NCBI GenBank assembly: GCA_023079485.1
Contig: CM041092.1
Coordinates: 11,297,127-11,361,126 of the forward strand
Origin: Archilochus colubris
Taxonomy: Eukaryota > Chordata > Aves > Apodiformes > Trochilidae
Length of the DNA: 64,000 nucleotides
Reading direction: 5' to 3'
Both the position numbers and the translations under genes were made by a program. Shown here piece by piece: positions 36,107 to 46,796 of this stretch (its first letter is position 1; each line of letters begins with the position of its first letter). The notes under the pieces were generated by a model that ran no database searches, was not told the origin of the DNA, and worked only from the letters and a program-made list of their open reading frames with translations.

Positions 36107-39100
36107 TGCCTTAGCAATAATTTAACAGAGTGGTGTTTTCCTTCAAAGTCTATTTTCATCTCCCTTTTCAATTAGCTTTTGGTTGTCTTTATACTTTTTT
36201 AAAGAATATCCAAAGAACAGCATGAGGAGTTTCAAACAAAAACAGTACACTGAGGAATACAAACTTTAGGACATTTGCTTGGGTTCTGATTTACCGTGAG
36301 CAAGAAGAGCTGCTCTGATTCTAATTCCTAGGCAGGAACCTCAAAGATTTCAAGAGTCTGTAAATATTTGCAGTGAAGAGTACAGGAAGTTCTGAGTTAG
36401 CCTAATTTAGGCTTCAGTATAGGCTATTTATGTACTACCTCCTGGGACCACCTCTGATTACTGAAAGAGTGACCTTATTGGAAACCAACAAGTAGGTCTG
36501 CAGTTAATTATAAAGGGTTCAGAGCTCGCTGCAGAACCTAACAAAGGTATTTTTGTGGATGATGTTACTTGTTTTCATTTAACAGCTCAAATCAGGAGAA
36601 CTAAAACAGATGGTGTACTTGTTACTGCTCTCTGAGAACACCTATAGGAAGACACTGATAATAACTGAGAGAGGCTAAGCCTAATAGGTCAGGAGTAATG
36701 ACAAAGATCAGGCTGTCTGGGCTCACTAATTGCTGGCTGAGAGCAATAATGAACTGGTCAGTGGGTTCAGGAACAGGTGATGCTGTGCCGAGAGGGAAAA
36801 CCAGGGGTTTGTTTGTCTTCTGCATTTGGAAGAAGTAGCTAAAACATTGTTGCCTCTTTTTTAATTTTATGATACTGGCAGTGACTTAATTGAATCTAAA
36901 TGCAGCCTCTGGAGAAAATCTGCTCTAGGACTTTTCCAAAATCAATTCCCAAAGGAAAGAAAAATCTCTCTGAGTTAAGTTCAGAGTAATGTCTGAATAG
37001 AGAAATATAAAAAGCTGAGTTACGGGGCAGCAAGTTTATGCACAGGATGATGTTCCTCTGGGGCATTATAGAAAATGATTATACCAGATTTTGTTCATCA
37101 AGGAAAAATAAGCTAAATCAGATACAAAGCGAAACCCTTAGGAGGGGGAGGAACACATTCAATTTAGTGAGGCAACTGTGATAGTAATTAAAGCCCAGAT
37201 GGAAACCTTTGAATGTGTCTGGCGTCTGTGTATCCGCTGTTTTTTCTGTTAACTTGACATTATAAAAGGAGCACCCAAAGAATAAAGAGATGATGTTTGA
37301 AATTTCATCAGTCAAGCAATGTCCCAAATTTGATTTATTGTAAACACTCTTCAAAAATTACTTTGGGTGTATATGATATAGGCAGGGAGTTTTCTCAAGT
37401 GGCAATTCACAAAGGAAGAAAATGTACATTATTTCTAGATTTGTCTTTACTGAAATGCAGTCAGGATTAATCACACCATTTGCCAGCTCTTACGGTGAAC
37501 CTCTTGTACTTCGGACACATGGATAAAGTTTTATTCTGCTGTTATGTATTCTCTCAGAAGCAGAGTGCTATACTGTTTCCTTTAGGAACAGATGTACTAT
37601 CAGATTTCAGTAAAAGAAATACCTATGCAATTAAAAAAAATGTAAAAATCAAGGGTTAAAAAGGGAAATCTATTTTTTCCCCTCTAATAAACTAGCCAAG
37701 AGCAAAAGATGGTATTGTATAGAAGCACCGTTAAAGGGTTAGAGAAATGTAAAGGATGATTTGCTGTTACTGCTGAATGGAGGGTGGAGGGTAGCTGTAA
37801 CTCTACTGGGCTGTTGAACACACTGGGAGCCTTTAGTGTCTCCTGCCTTGTGTTTGAGTCATTACCTCGCCTGGAGCAGACAGACTGCTTCCAGTCCCAA
37901 ATCTTCCAGCAGATGCACTGCTTGATGTCTGGTGCAGCCATGTATGTTGCACTAAGATTTACTGCTACCACTTGAGTAACTGGAGAATTGTAGCCCATGC
38001 TCACATTTGTCCTGGTTCCATAAGCCAGGCTTGGGCTGCCAGCATCACTGACCAGCCCTTTGTGTCAGAGCAAGGAGGAAGAGGTAGTTGCCTGGAGCAT
38101 GTCAGATGTTAAAAAAAATAAATAGGGTAAGAGGGGAGATGTTCTTCTTTGTGTGTTATACCACTTTTCCCTGTATCACCTGTAAGCATGTATTTAGGAG
38201 CTTTTGCAGAAGTGTGTTACTCCCTACATACCAGTTTATTGGCAATTTTGTGATGTTACAGTTGCAGGCAAAGCTGTAGTTAAGTGTACATAATTAGCCA
38301 CAGTATTAGTAGTCTTTAATGACACTAACCCCAGGCAGTGGTATTTTTCCTGAGTTTCCATTAACTTTATGCTGATAATGGCTTACATCCTTTGTACTAG
38401 ATTTGTGTTGCTGAAATCCTTCTGGTGGCTTTCACTTAAAAAAGTATCTCCATGTGAGCACATTTCCCCCACATATGCTGTCAGTCGTCATTATCTTTTA
38501 TGATTTTTTTTTTGTACTGAAGTACATGGGGTCTCTTTCAGTCTGTATTCAGAAATAACAGCAAAAATCCACTTTTTAAAAGTACAAACCTTTGTTTTAA
38601 TGGAGATTTTTTGAAGAGCTGTCCTCCTAGCCCACCTACTCTGTGGCTACTTTTGCTCCCATGCTCTATGCAGGTGGCTCATTGCTCATTAACGTGAACC
38701 CAAAACCCTTGATCCCACAGCATATGGATTTGAGGCAGATGAAATTAAATTCCAGATCTAATTATTTTTAATTATAATTAAAAAAATATTCATTTTATCT
38801 CCACATTTAATATTAGAAGGATAACAAATATGCATGTCCATGGAAGGTGTTTTTCATGTAAGTCAGGTTGCCACCTGTAACCTTGGAAGTGGAGCTGCAG
38901 CATTCGTGGCCTCTGTGATCAATCCTGCAGGAAGGGATAAGAGACTTTCCAGTCAGTAAAAGACTTGAGTGTAGAGCAGAAGAGGAGCCTGTTCCTGATC
39001 ACCTTTACAACCAGCTCTTCACTTGTCATCCTGTGACTTTGTTTAAAGCCAAACTAATAGTAATTAAAAAAAAAAATCATTCTTTATCCCTAAAACCAAC

Positions 39101-39359
39101 ATCCTGTGAAGTTGATAAGACCACTGGTTATATTTATGACTCACATATCTCCAAAGAGGGGCTGCACTGCTTTTGTCTTCAGTTTCATTGCTGCCATGGG
39201 ACTAAGGCCTGAATCTTACATCAGTGTGCATAGGAGAAGACTTGAGATATTTATAATGGGAAAATGCTGACAGCTCCCTATTTTATTGCAAGGCTAACAG
39301 GCAGCACTGTAGTTCCTGACAGCTCCAAACCCTTGTACTCCGGGCTAGTTTGTTTCTAA
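36107..39359. other. Unique, mostly AT-rich non-coding sequence
   Basis: No gene recognised. Minus-strand open blocks at 36622-36825, 37118-37354 and 37684-38004 carry splice-like flanks but no family likeness. A perfect 20-bp AT palindrome lies at 38765-38784 within a homeodomain-core-rich patch. Confidence 0.45.
38765..38784. promoter_or_regulatory. 20-bp AT palindrome with TAATTA cores
   Basis: TTTTTAATTATAATTAAAAA is perfectly self-complementary and contains back-to-back AATTA homeodomain cores. It could be a paired homeodomain dimer site or simply AT-rich cruciform-prone DNA. The flanking patch (about 38740-38830) is also AT-rich. Confidence 0.3.
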
Positions 39360-40090
39360 CCCACTCCCTTTGCTGGATCTTCCCCTGCCTCCCCCTGGAT
39401 GAATGCACTCGGCTGGTGAGTCTCTGTGTTGCTGCATTTTCCCTCGGTATTTTAACGGCCTTTCACTTTTAGGACTTCCTATTGTTGAAATTTTTAAGAG
39501 ATTTCGGGAACTTCACAGCAGAAAGGCTTTTTATATATAAGTTGCCTTTTTTCTTGTTGTTCCTTCCCCAGGCCGGGAGTATATTACATATTCATTGTCA
39601 CACCGGATACTCCAGCAGCAGCTTTACATTCGGGAGCTCTGGTACTTTGCTGCATCTAAAAAATGGGTAGACACCGAACAATATACTTACTTTTTAACTT
39701 ATTTGAGGAGAATGCTGCGAATCTGCATAATGGTCTCACACAGAAAGTGCTTTATTTTCACAGTTAGTGAGTCAGTTTAGGGGTATTCTATTGGCAAAAG
39801 CTTTCAGAGAAATTATGCATGGTAAATTAATGAAGGCCGTCTGAGGTATTATTGTGTGTGAATGCACATGCCATTAGAATCAATGGCTGGCTGAAAGAAG
39901 TTAACGGTCATTAAGGGGCTGTTAAAAGGACAGTGGACACAGATTTACTCCTTTCCAGGGCTCTGCTTGGGTTAGGTGGAGACAGAGATTCCAATTTGCC
40001 TTCAGGCCACAGGACAGCCCAGGCTTCCTACTTTCCTGTCCCCATTTCTCTTGGCTCCCGACGACGCTGGCAGATTTACAAGAGACTGTC
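39360..40090. promoter_or_regulatory. Candidate conserved non-coding block I
   Basis: Complex sequence that keeps many isolated CpGs (for example ACTCGGC, CCTCGGTA, AACGGCC, TTTCGGGA, GGCCGGGA, CACCGGATA, ATTCGGGA, ACACCGAAC, CCCGACGACGC). They occur far more densely than in neighbouring DNA, but the block is too AT-rich for a CpG island. Retained CpGs in such a context suggest constraint or hypomethylation. Open frames here are short and unsupported. Confidence 0.3.
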
Positions 40091-40723
40091 TTCTGAGCAG
40101 GTAAAGACTTTTGTGTCACTTTTCTTATCTTACAAGTGGTTGGTAACACAAAAGCCCAGTTGGGTGAGCTGGAATGGCTTGAAACCTCTGACCGTGTCTG
40201 TGGGGGGGTGAAATGGAGCTCTTGAGTAGAGAAGTTGCAAAAGAGAGGGTGCTGTTTGGTTTTGGATGATGCCAGCCTACCTGAGGGTGAGTCTTTTAAA
40301 ACATTGATCGTATAACTAGCGGGGTATCACCTCCAACTTATATTCAGATAGCAAGAAAATAAATTGAGCACTGCAACATATCTAGTGATGAGCCAGTGGT
40401 ATGGGAAATGGAGCACTAAATGCCAACTAAAGATGAGTCAACTGTGTACCATTACTGGCAATTCAGCTATGAATTTCTCATACACAAAATGTAAGTGGCC
40501 TGAGCCAGGTCTTGGGCACCTATATTCCCCTGGGCTTAGTCCTTTCCCTTTAGCACTGTAGATTTTTCCCCCCTGCATTGTATTTTGAATGCAGTGATTC
40601 TGACTGAAATAAAATGCGTGGAGAAAATTAATGATTTGATATCTTCTTGCTGCTGCCAAAGGAAATATAAAAGAGTCTTTGATCTGGGGGCTTTAAAAAA
40701 AGTGAGCTGGACTGGTTACTGAT

Positions 40724-40747
40724 ACTTACTTACTGACCTAAGTAAGT
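40724..40747. repeat. 9-bp stem-loop
   Basis: ACTTACTTA, a 6-nt spacer CTGACC and TAAGTAAGT form a perfect inverted repeat. Its role is unknown; it may be chance in AT-rich sequence. Confidence 0.7.
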
Positions 40748-41029
40748 GATGAAGCAGCTGTGTCGAAGTTTAATTAGTCTCGATCAAGATACGTTTTTAA
40801 GATTCAGAACTAGTGGCCTTTTGAAGAAGAAAGGCTTCTAAGTTGTCACTTATGCCAGAACATGTCCTTTTATCATACTTTGTGTGTCTCCAGCAGGAAC
40901 AGTTTTTATTTTAGAGGAAAAAAGAAATGGCTCATTTGATGGAGATTAGCACAGACAAGCTTACTAATATTTGAAGACATTTTCTCGTTCTTAACCTTTT
41001 CCTCTATTCCATATCCCCCAGAGATTACC

Positions 41030-41560
41030 TCAGACTGCTGTTGTTAGTCACTGTTATTTATATAAAGATATGTAATGCGTTTGTGCTTGAGGGACGTCGG
41101 TAACGGGGTGCATGGTTTCAGACTGGAGAGACTGGCAGGACTTGCTGTGAAGAATTACTTTCCAGTGACAGCTTTACCCTGCCTGTAATATGTCATTGCG
41201 TGTGACTTCCAATTAATCACACAATAACAAAACATTGCGTCTGGCGACAACGGCGTGGCCATTAATATCAAGGAGGAAGCCTTGGCTTTATGAACACAAA
41301 CACTGTCGCGGTCCCCTGCCCACTCGTGCACTTTAATCAGAAAGTCTCAACCCAGAAGGAACATTTCTCTCTTCCCCTCTCCCCCATCATCCTCCATTGT
41401 GATCTATTAAGCTGCAATCCATAACGTCTCATGTCTCTCTAATGGTCTGGTGGCGTGTGGTTTTAAATGATTGCATGAATTTGACTTTGTCTCACTCTGC
41501 CTTGACCTTGGTGTCTTCAGTGGCTTCCCCTCCCTCTGTTTTCAAATCGGGAGTGGGAAG
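41030..41560. promoter_or_regulatory. Candidate conserved non-coding block II
   Basis: About a dozen CpGs occur within roughly 250 bp (GGGACGTCGGTAACGGGG, ATTGCGTGTGAC, TTGCGTCTGGCGACAACGG, ACTGTCGCGGTCC, CACTCGTGC). They are interleaved with homeodomain cores (CCAATTAATCACACAATAAC, GCCATTAATATC) and a GACGTC CRE-like core. This mixture is typical of developmental enhancers. No coding frame fits, and conservation is inferred, not measured. Confidence 0.35.
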
Positions 41561-42878
41561 TTAGGAGAGAAAATGGAAGAATGACAAAATGGATTTTGGA
41601 GATATTTCACGGGAGGTTTAATGTTGCTCTTTGAGGAAATGGGGGAGAGAAAAGGTAAGAGATGAACCATTATGTGAAGACAAAATGCACAGATTTGCAA
41701 ATTTGCAGGAGAAAAGACATCATGCTGTCAAGCATAACTGGCTCCATAGACTGAAGCCTGTCAAGCTGGACCTCATTCATAAGCACTGTGGAAACCTTGC
41801 ATTAATTCTTCCTCTTGCTCACTCTCCCATTTATAATAAAATTGCTAATTAATGTATCAATTTAAGTAAACCCCCCCAAATCTCATTGCACTTTACAGCT
41901 GTAGCTACATCCTGGATGGGAACATTAAGAGCCACTTGGGTGCTCTGTGCCTAGGGTACAAAGAAGGACACTCTGGTCTGAGCCACCAGTATGCATTCTT
42001 ATTATTACATCCAGCTAAATTCAGGGGTAGATTCTCACTCCACTGAAAGCCATGGCCTTTTTTCAGTTGGTTTCTTTTGGATTTATATTGAGGTTTTATA
42101 CCTCATGCAGCATAAGTAGAAAGCCTGAGTGTAATCAGTGTCAATGTTTTTTGTGGCTTTTTTTTTCCCGTAAGAAGGAGATGAACTTGTTTTTTAAAAA
42201 GTTCTCAGCTTGGGCAGTGTCAGAAGAATCTCCTGAGCATCTTGAGAGCTGATTTACAGCAGAGCCTTAGTACATTATGTGGAGCAGAGGCAACTAATTT
42301 TTGTATCTCTTCCCATAGATTAATATTGTTTGCCAATTTGTGACACATTTGACCACTTGCCTTGGAAAGTGCACACTGAAAGAGGAATTTGTGTTAGTCG
42401 TGGATTTTGGCAATGTTGTGTTGGGTGCCTTGGAGTGCTTTCACTTCATGTAAATAAAAAGCAAAATTCTTTGGGTTTCAGAGGGCTAACAAAAAGGTTT
42501 GTAGCTCCTTGGGGAGATTTTCAAGCTCTGGCTCGCTGAATCTCCCCATTGTTCATGAATTGTAAGCCAGACAATAGAACAATAGTTAAGCAATGGTTTA
42601 TCTCCAGCACGGTTATTCTGGAGTAAATGCAGAATTATACCAGTGCCATACAAGGTTCTTACACCCCTCTGGGCAATGTGACTTCTGCCAGTTGTTGGTG
42701 TTGGGTGGGTGTTGGTTTTGGTTCTTTAATTAACACTAACCATTTACCCTGCTGTATAACCAGTTGATCTGAAAAGATGCTGAACTTGCTAAACTCTATA
42801 AAATAAATGTACCTGCCCTTGCATAGACTTGAGGATATTTAGAACCACAGAAGGTGATCTTCTTGGTGATCCCTGGCA

Positions 42879-42939
42879 GATGCAAATAGCACAGCTCCAC
42901 AAAGCCATTTACTGCCAGGTGCAGCCATCTATTTGCATC
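42879..42939. promoter_or_regulatory. Inverted pair of perfect octamer sites
   Basis: GATGCAAATAG (42879-42889) and its exact complement CTATTTGCATC (42929-42939) flank a 39-bp spacer. Each arm contains the POU-factor octamer ATGCAAAT in full. Two perfect octamers this close are not expected by chance. Either a regulatory site or a small inverted duplication. Confidence 0.4.
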
Positions 42940-43756
42940 AGGCTTCTCCATCAGGTAAAGGTGGTTGGTGCTTGTGTCAGGATCCAAGCACACAGGGGAG
43001 GCTTCCAAGGTGGCTTTGTAATCATTTTCTCATTCCCAAATTATTTTTCCAGCATCCCCACAGTATGGTGTTTGAGTAACAGAATAATTTCTTAGCTACT
43101 AAGTGCCTGAAAATCAGCAGTAATTAACATAGTGCAAAATCTTCTCTTTATCTCTCTCCTCTGTGCTCAAGAAAACAAACCAACCCTCTTTTCTCAGCAG
43201 AGGAAATGAAGATGGGAGCAAACTCTTCTGCCTTGCATGCAGTCGTGCACAGACTACATCTTTTTCCCTCCCTTTCAGTTCTGTGAATAACATAATTGCT
43301 TTGTTATCCCTCAGGGGATTTGTAATATTAACATTGGTTAATGACATTAATTCAAGTTTTTACCATTTATAAAATGGCATTGCTTAAAATTAAGCATTAC
43401 ATTTCAATTAGTACTCCATCGAAGACTTTAATAGTCTAGAGCATTAAAGTAATATTTTTTTTTAAATTCTTATTAATTTTTTATTGTATCATGCTAATTT
43501 CCAAAGAGTGATTGAAAGCCCAGATGATCCAACCAACGACCCTATCTGCCATGTTTCTTGAGGGAACTTCTTTCTTTTATGACATTATGCAAAAAGGTCA
43601 CATTTCCACAAAGCAGGAATCTGTTTCAGTCACCTCCTGAATTCATTATCATCCTTTTTACTTTTTAACATGAGGCACATGATATACAGGCACCCCAGGT
43701 GGACATGTTTAAATTAATCTAGTAATAATTGATTCAGAAGAGATTTGGAGGACAGA

Positions 43757-43764
43757 ATTTGCAT
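43757..43764 (-). promoter_or_regulatory. Perfect POU octamer
   Basis: ATTTGCAT, the complement of ATGCAAAT, lies in an AT-rich block with further AATTA and TAAT cores. An 8-mer alone is weak evidence. Confidence 0.25.
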
Positions 43765-44085
43765 AAAAGCCATAATGAGAGCAAATCCTCCAAGGCCAGA
43801 CTGAACAGCTAAGTCCCTGAATAACTTACATCTCCTAAACTAATTTGGTTATATATGCAGGATGAAGGTGTGGGGGCTGGAGCACCATGTGATTGGAATT
43901 CATTACAAATAATTCATCTTCTCCAGAAAGCCTGGCCTCAGAGTGTATTAAAATTATATCAGCCCCCAAATGCTTGCTCAGGCCCTGCCTCCTGGAAGTC
44001 GATGACAGGGCTTGTTTGGGCTTTTAAAGGCAAATATGAGGAGGAGAGCTGGCATCCCTGGTCTGGGGCATCTGCTGTCAGGCTT

Positions 44086-44140
44086 CTTCTCCTGCCTGAT
44101 AGGAGAAGTTTCAGATGTCCAGTTTGGGCTGGACATCTGA
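44086..44140. other. Two adjacent perfect stem-loops
   Basis: The first stem pairs CTTCTCCT (44086-44093) with AGGAGAAG (44101-44108) across a 7-nt loop. After two T residues the second pairs TCAGATGTCCAG (44111-44122) with CTGGACATCTGA (44129-44140) across loop TTTGGG. A GC-containing perfect 12-bp hairpin next to an 8-bp one is the strongest local secondary structure I found. It may be a structured RNA element, a hairpin-type transposon end or chance. Confidence 0.6.
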
Positions 44141-44615
44141 TTTTGTCAGAAATGAGAGTGTGGAGGATAGTCCCAGCTTTCAGTCTCAGCTATTCCTCCC
44201 TTTCATTCCAGCATGGAGCTGCTTAACTAAGTCATAGATCACAGGGTTTGCATTAAATCCTGGATTACCTTGGTGTCTTTTGGAATTTGGAGAGAGGAAC
44301 ACCTTACAGGATGTGGACTGTACTGTGTAAAGTAAATCTATAGATGGTGAAAGTTATGTCTGCAGTTCATTAAAAGAATGCAGTCAGGGGCTTTTTAAAG
44401 GTCAGCTGGCCTGCTTCTCTTTCTCTTTGCCTAAATTTCATTTTTGATACAAGCTTTAAAAGGATGCTGCTGTGACCCAGCATAATAATATCTCTGTTCT
44501 TAGGCTGCTGAGCTTCAGCTAGCAGGTAACACAGTACCATGCTCCTGGGATCAAAGAGGTGGTGTAGGATGTTTGGAAGAAAAGAAAAATTCACCTCAGA
44601 AACTTGATCACCAGA

Positions 44616-44632
44616 TTTTTTTTGGGGGGGGG
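44616..44632 (+). repeat. T8-G9 homopolymer junction
   Basis: Eight T are directly followed by nine G. Likely length-variable; no function apparent. Confidence 0.8.
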
Positions 44633-45416
44633 AAATTGATGTCACTGGTGTTTTCAGCAGATGAGGAATCAGTCTCATTTTGTTTACCCACAGCAATCGG
44701 TAATAACCTGTCATTTGTGAGCTGTTTATTTTCTGCACTGTTTCCCTCCAGTGCTTTCCTCTTCTCCAGCACTGTCCTGCAGGAGGGTAGCTCTGGAAGA
44801 GCTGCTCTCCTCTGCAGCATCCCAAGTGCACTGTGTGAGCTGGGGCAGAGCAAAGCAGCCCTGCTGCTCCAGTGAGAGGATGGGGTAACAGAGCCCAACA
44901 GGTAAATGCTGCTGCAAGAAATAGGAAGAAATCTGGGCATGGCAGGAGAGAAAAGAGACTGGCTGACAGTTGCTATTTTGTCTCTTGAGATTTGGGGCGT
45001 ATATAGGCTGTTTGAATGCCTTCTAGCCGAAGGTTTCCATGTGAAAAATGATGCCATGCAGTGCCAAGAAGATACAGCAGCAAAACATGTTCTTGTTTAC
45101 AAGCAGGCTGAAACTTGGAGTTGTGCTTTATGCTTATCCTCCTAGAGGAGGTTATGGATGAGTCCCTCCAGACTGTCAGGCACCAGAGTATGTTGGGATG
45201 GCATTGTCTGCACAGTGTGGTGTTAGGGGCTGTGGCTCTGCTGATTTGCAAATTTACAGATCATTTCCACGTTATGCAGAAAAGCTGCTTGAAGAAAAGC
45301 TGCTGCTCTGGTGTTTCTACAACAGGCATAGGCTTAAGGCATGGCTCTATGGGCTCTAGTACCAAACCTCAAGCCAGAGAGACCCTTTGAAGCCAGGTGA
45401 CTATTTGCAGTAAGTC

Positions 45417-45474
45417 TGTTGCTGAGTCTACAATAGTTGCATTATGTTGCTGAGTCTACAATAGTTGCATTATG
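45417..45474 (+). repeat. Perfect 28-bp tandem duplication
   Basis: The unit starting GTTGCTGAGTCTACAATAG occurs at 45418-45445 and 45446-45473 with no mismatch; the bordering T and G also repeat. Perfect identity implies a very recent duplication or an assembly artefact. Confidence 0.95.
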
Positions 45475-46231
45475 GTCTGCATGTAAACAGCACGTCAGGC
45501 ACCTTGGATTTACAGCACCCATGCAGAAGACTCCATATCACACATACAGTGAGAAAGGTGACTGTGCTGTGAAGGGTGCTGTGCTCTGACCACACTCCTC
45601 TGCTGACCCAACTCTTGTGTTGCTGCTGTCCCCAGAGCTCTGCATTGGCTCTTCTCTTGTGATGTGTTATACTCATTCATCCTTTTGATGGGTCATCCAG
45701 AGACTTTGACTGGGAGCCAAGAGCTCCTGGTTTCTGATCTAGGCTGCAGTCAACTTTGCATTTAAAGTGCAGTCATGCTTGGTACCATTGCATCCATTCC
45801 ATTCTGCTGCTACTCATGCATGTTGGTCTCTGCCTTCGTCTGTGTGTTTCATAGGTGAAGCACATGAAAAATACTTCCATAGTGAGTCCAGGTTCCAGAA
45901 TTACAAAATACACCTCCGCTTGGGCACTCTGTTGACAGTCTCTGACAGCGGCTGCTCTGTGACCAGTGAAAAGAAGGATTTTCTGTCCCCACTGTAGTCT
46001 CCTAGAGATCAGGGGAGGCAAACCACCAGGGAAATAAATGAGTGTGAACCTTCATTGCCAAATACAATCCTTGGATAAACAGAAGACTTCAGACTCCAAG
46101 GCACCCTTTCACAAGTGCTAAATTCATACCCAAACAAATGCTAACAAAACCTCTCATGTCTTTATATTATGCATAGCCAGTAAAAAAGATCTAGAGCCCT
46201 TTGGGGGGAGCCTCTTGAAGCGCTTGGGGAC

Positions 46232-46416
46232 GCACTTAATGTGTGGTCAAGTCTGAGTGTCAGCAGAGCAGGTATTTATTTATGCCCACTGGGTTTGGCT
46301 GGAACCCAGCAGTACAGTATATTTTGCTCTGTTACACAGGTTTTATTGTTGAATCAGCTTTATTTAATGGAGCTTTCTATAAGAGGTTCCTGTTCTGGAG
46401 AGCCTCCTCTGAAGGT
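46232..46416 (+). repeat. Unidentified interspersed repeat, copy A
   Basis: Shares an ordered series of blocks with copy B at 62154-62376: GTGTGGTCAAGT, CTGAGTGTC, GCAGGTATTTATTTAT, a TGTTGAATCAGCTT block, then a GTTC..CTGGAG block. The similarity looks roughly 70 percent by eye, with a 20-bp gap near the start. No coding potential. It could be an old LTR or non-autonomous element; the family is not recognised. Confidence 0.6.
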
Positions 46417-46771
46417 GAGGAAACAGTTCAGTTTCCAGGACCATGCAGCCATTGACTGTGCTGCTGAGGGCAGCCTCACGTGATGGCTGATGGCTCACTG
46501 AGGGCTTACACCAGTCCATAAAGAAGTGGATTGACACCAACCAATTCATTTTCTACCAAGCCATCATTAGGAGTTTTGTCTCAGTTTTGTCTGATCTTAA
46601 CAAGAACATCCCATTGCATTTTGTGGTCTTGGGTGGGATTCAACAGTCTTCAGAAAGCTCTCTAGAAATAAAATTCCCCAAAGTGCACTGTCAGTCTTCT
46701 GTGGGATAGTCGTAAGAAGATCAAACTCTAGACTATTACTGTTCAGTTCCACTTCCAGGCTTCACGAGCCA

Positions 46772-46796
46772 TGAACCTAACAGTATATTAGGTTCA
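46772..46796. repeat. 9-bp stem-loop
   Basis: TGAACCTAA and TTAGGTTCA flank the 7-nt spacer CAGTATA. Perfect arms; no function evident. Confidence 0.7.

Larger units (their letters stand above)
41561..44085. other. Unique non-coding sequence with POU-type motifs
   Basis: No gene recognised. Holds the paired octamer inverted repeat (42879-42939) and another octamer at 43757-43764 in an AT-rich, motif-rich stretch (43500-43850). A C8 run (41870-41877) is the only homopolymer of note apart from T and A stretches. Confidence 0.45.
44141..46231. other. Unique non-coding sequence
   Basis: Holds the 28-bp tandem duplication at 45417-45474 and a direct repeat AGAAAAGCTGCT (45278 and 45293). Overlapping minus-strand frames of about 150 codons (44370-44831, 44608-45057) are two different frames over the same DNA and match nothing recognised. 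Confidence 0.5.

Noticed and set aside
44370..45057. Overlapping minus-strand frames of about 150 codons
   Set aside because: Two different frames over the same DNA with no motif in either; a stop-poor patch.
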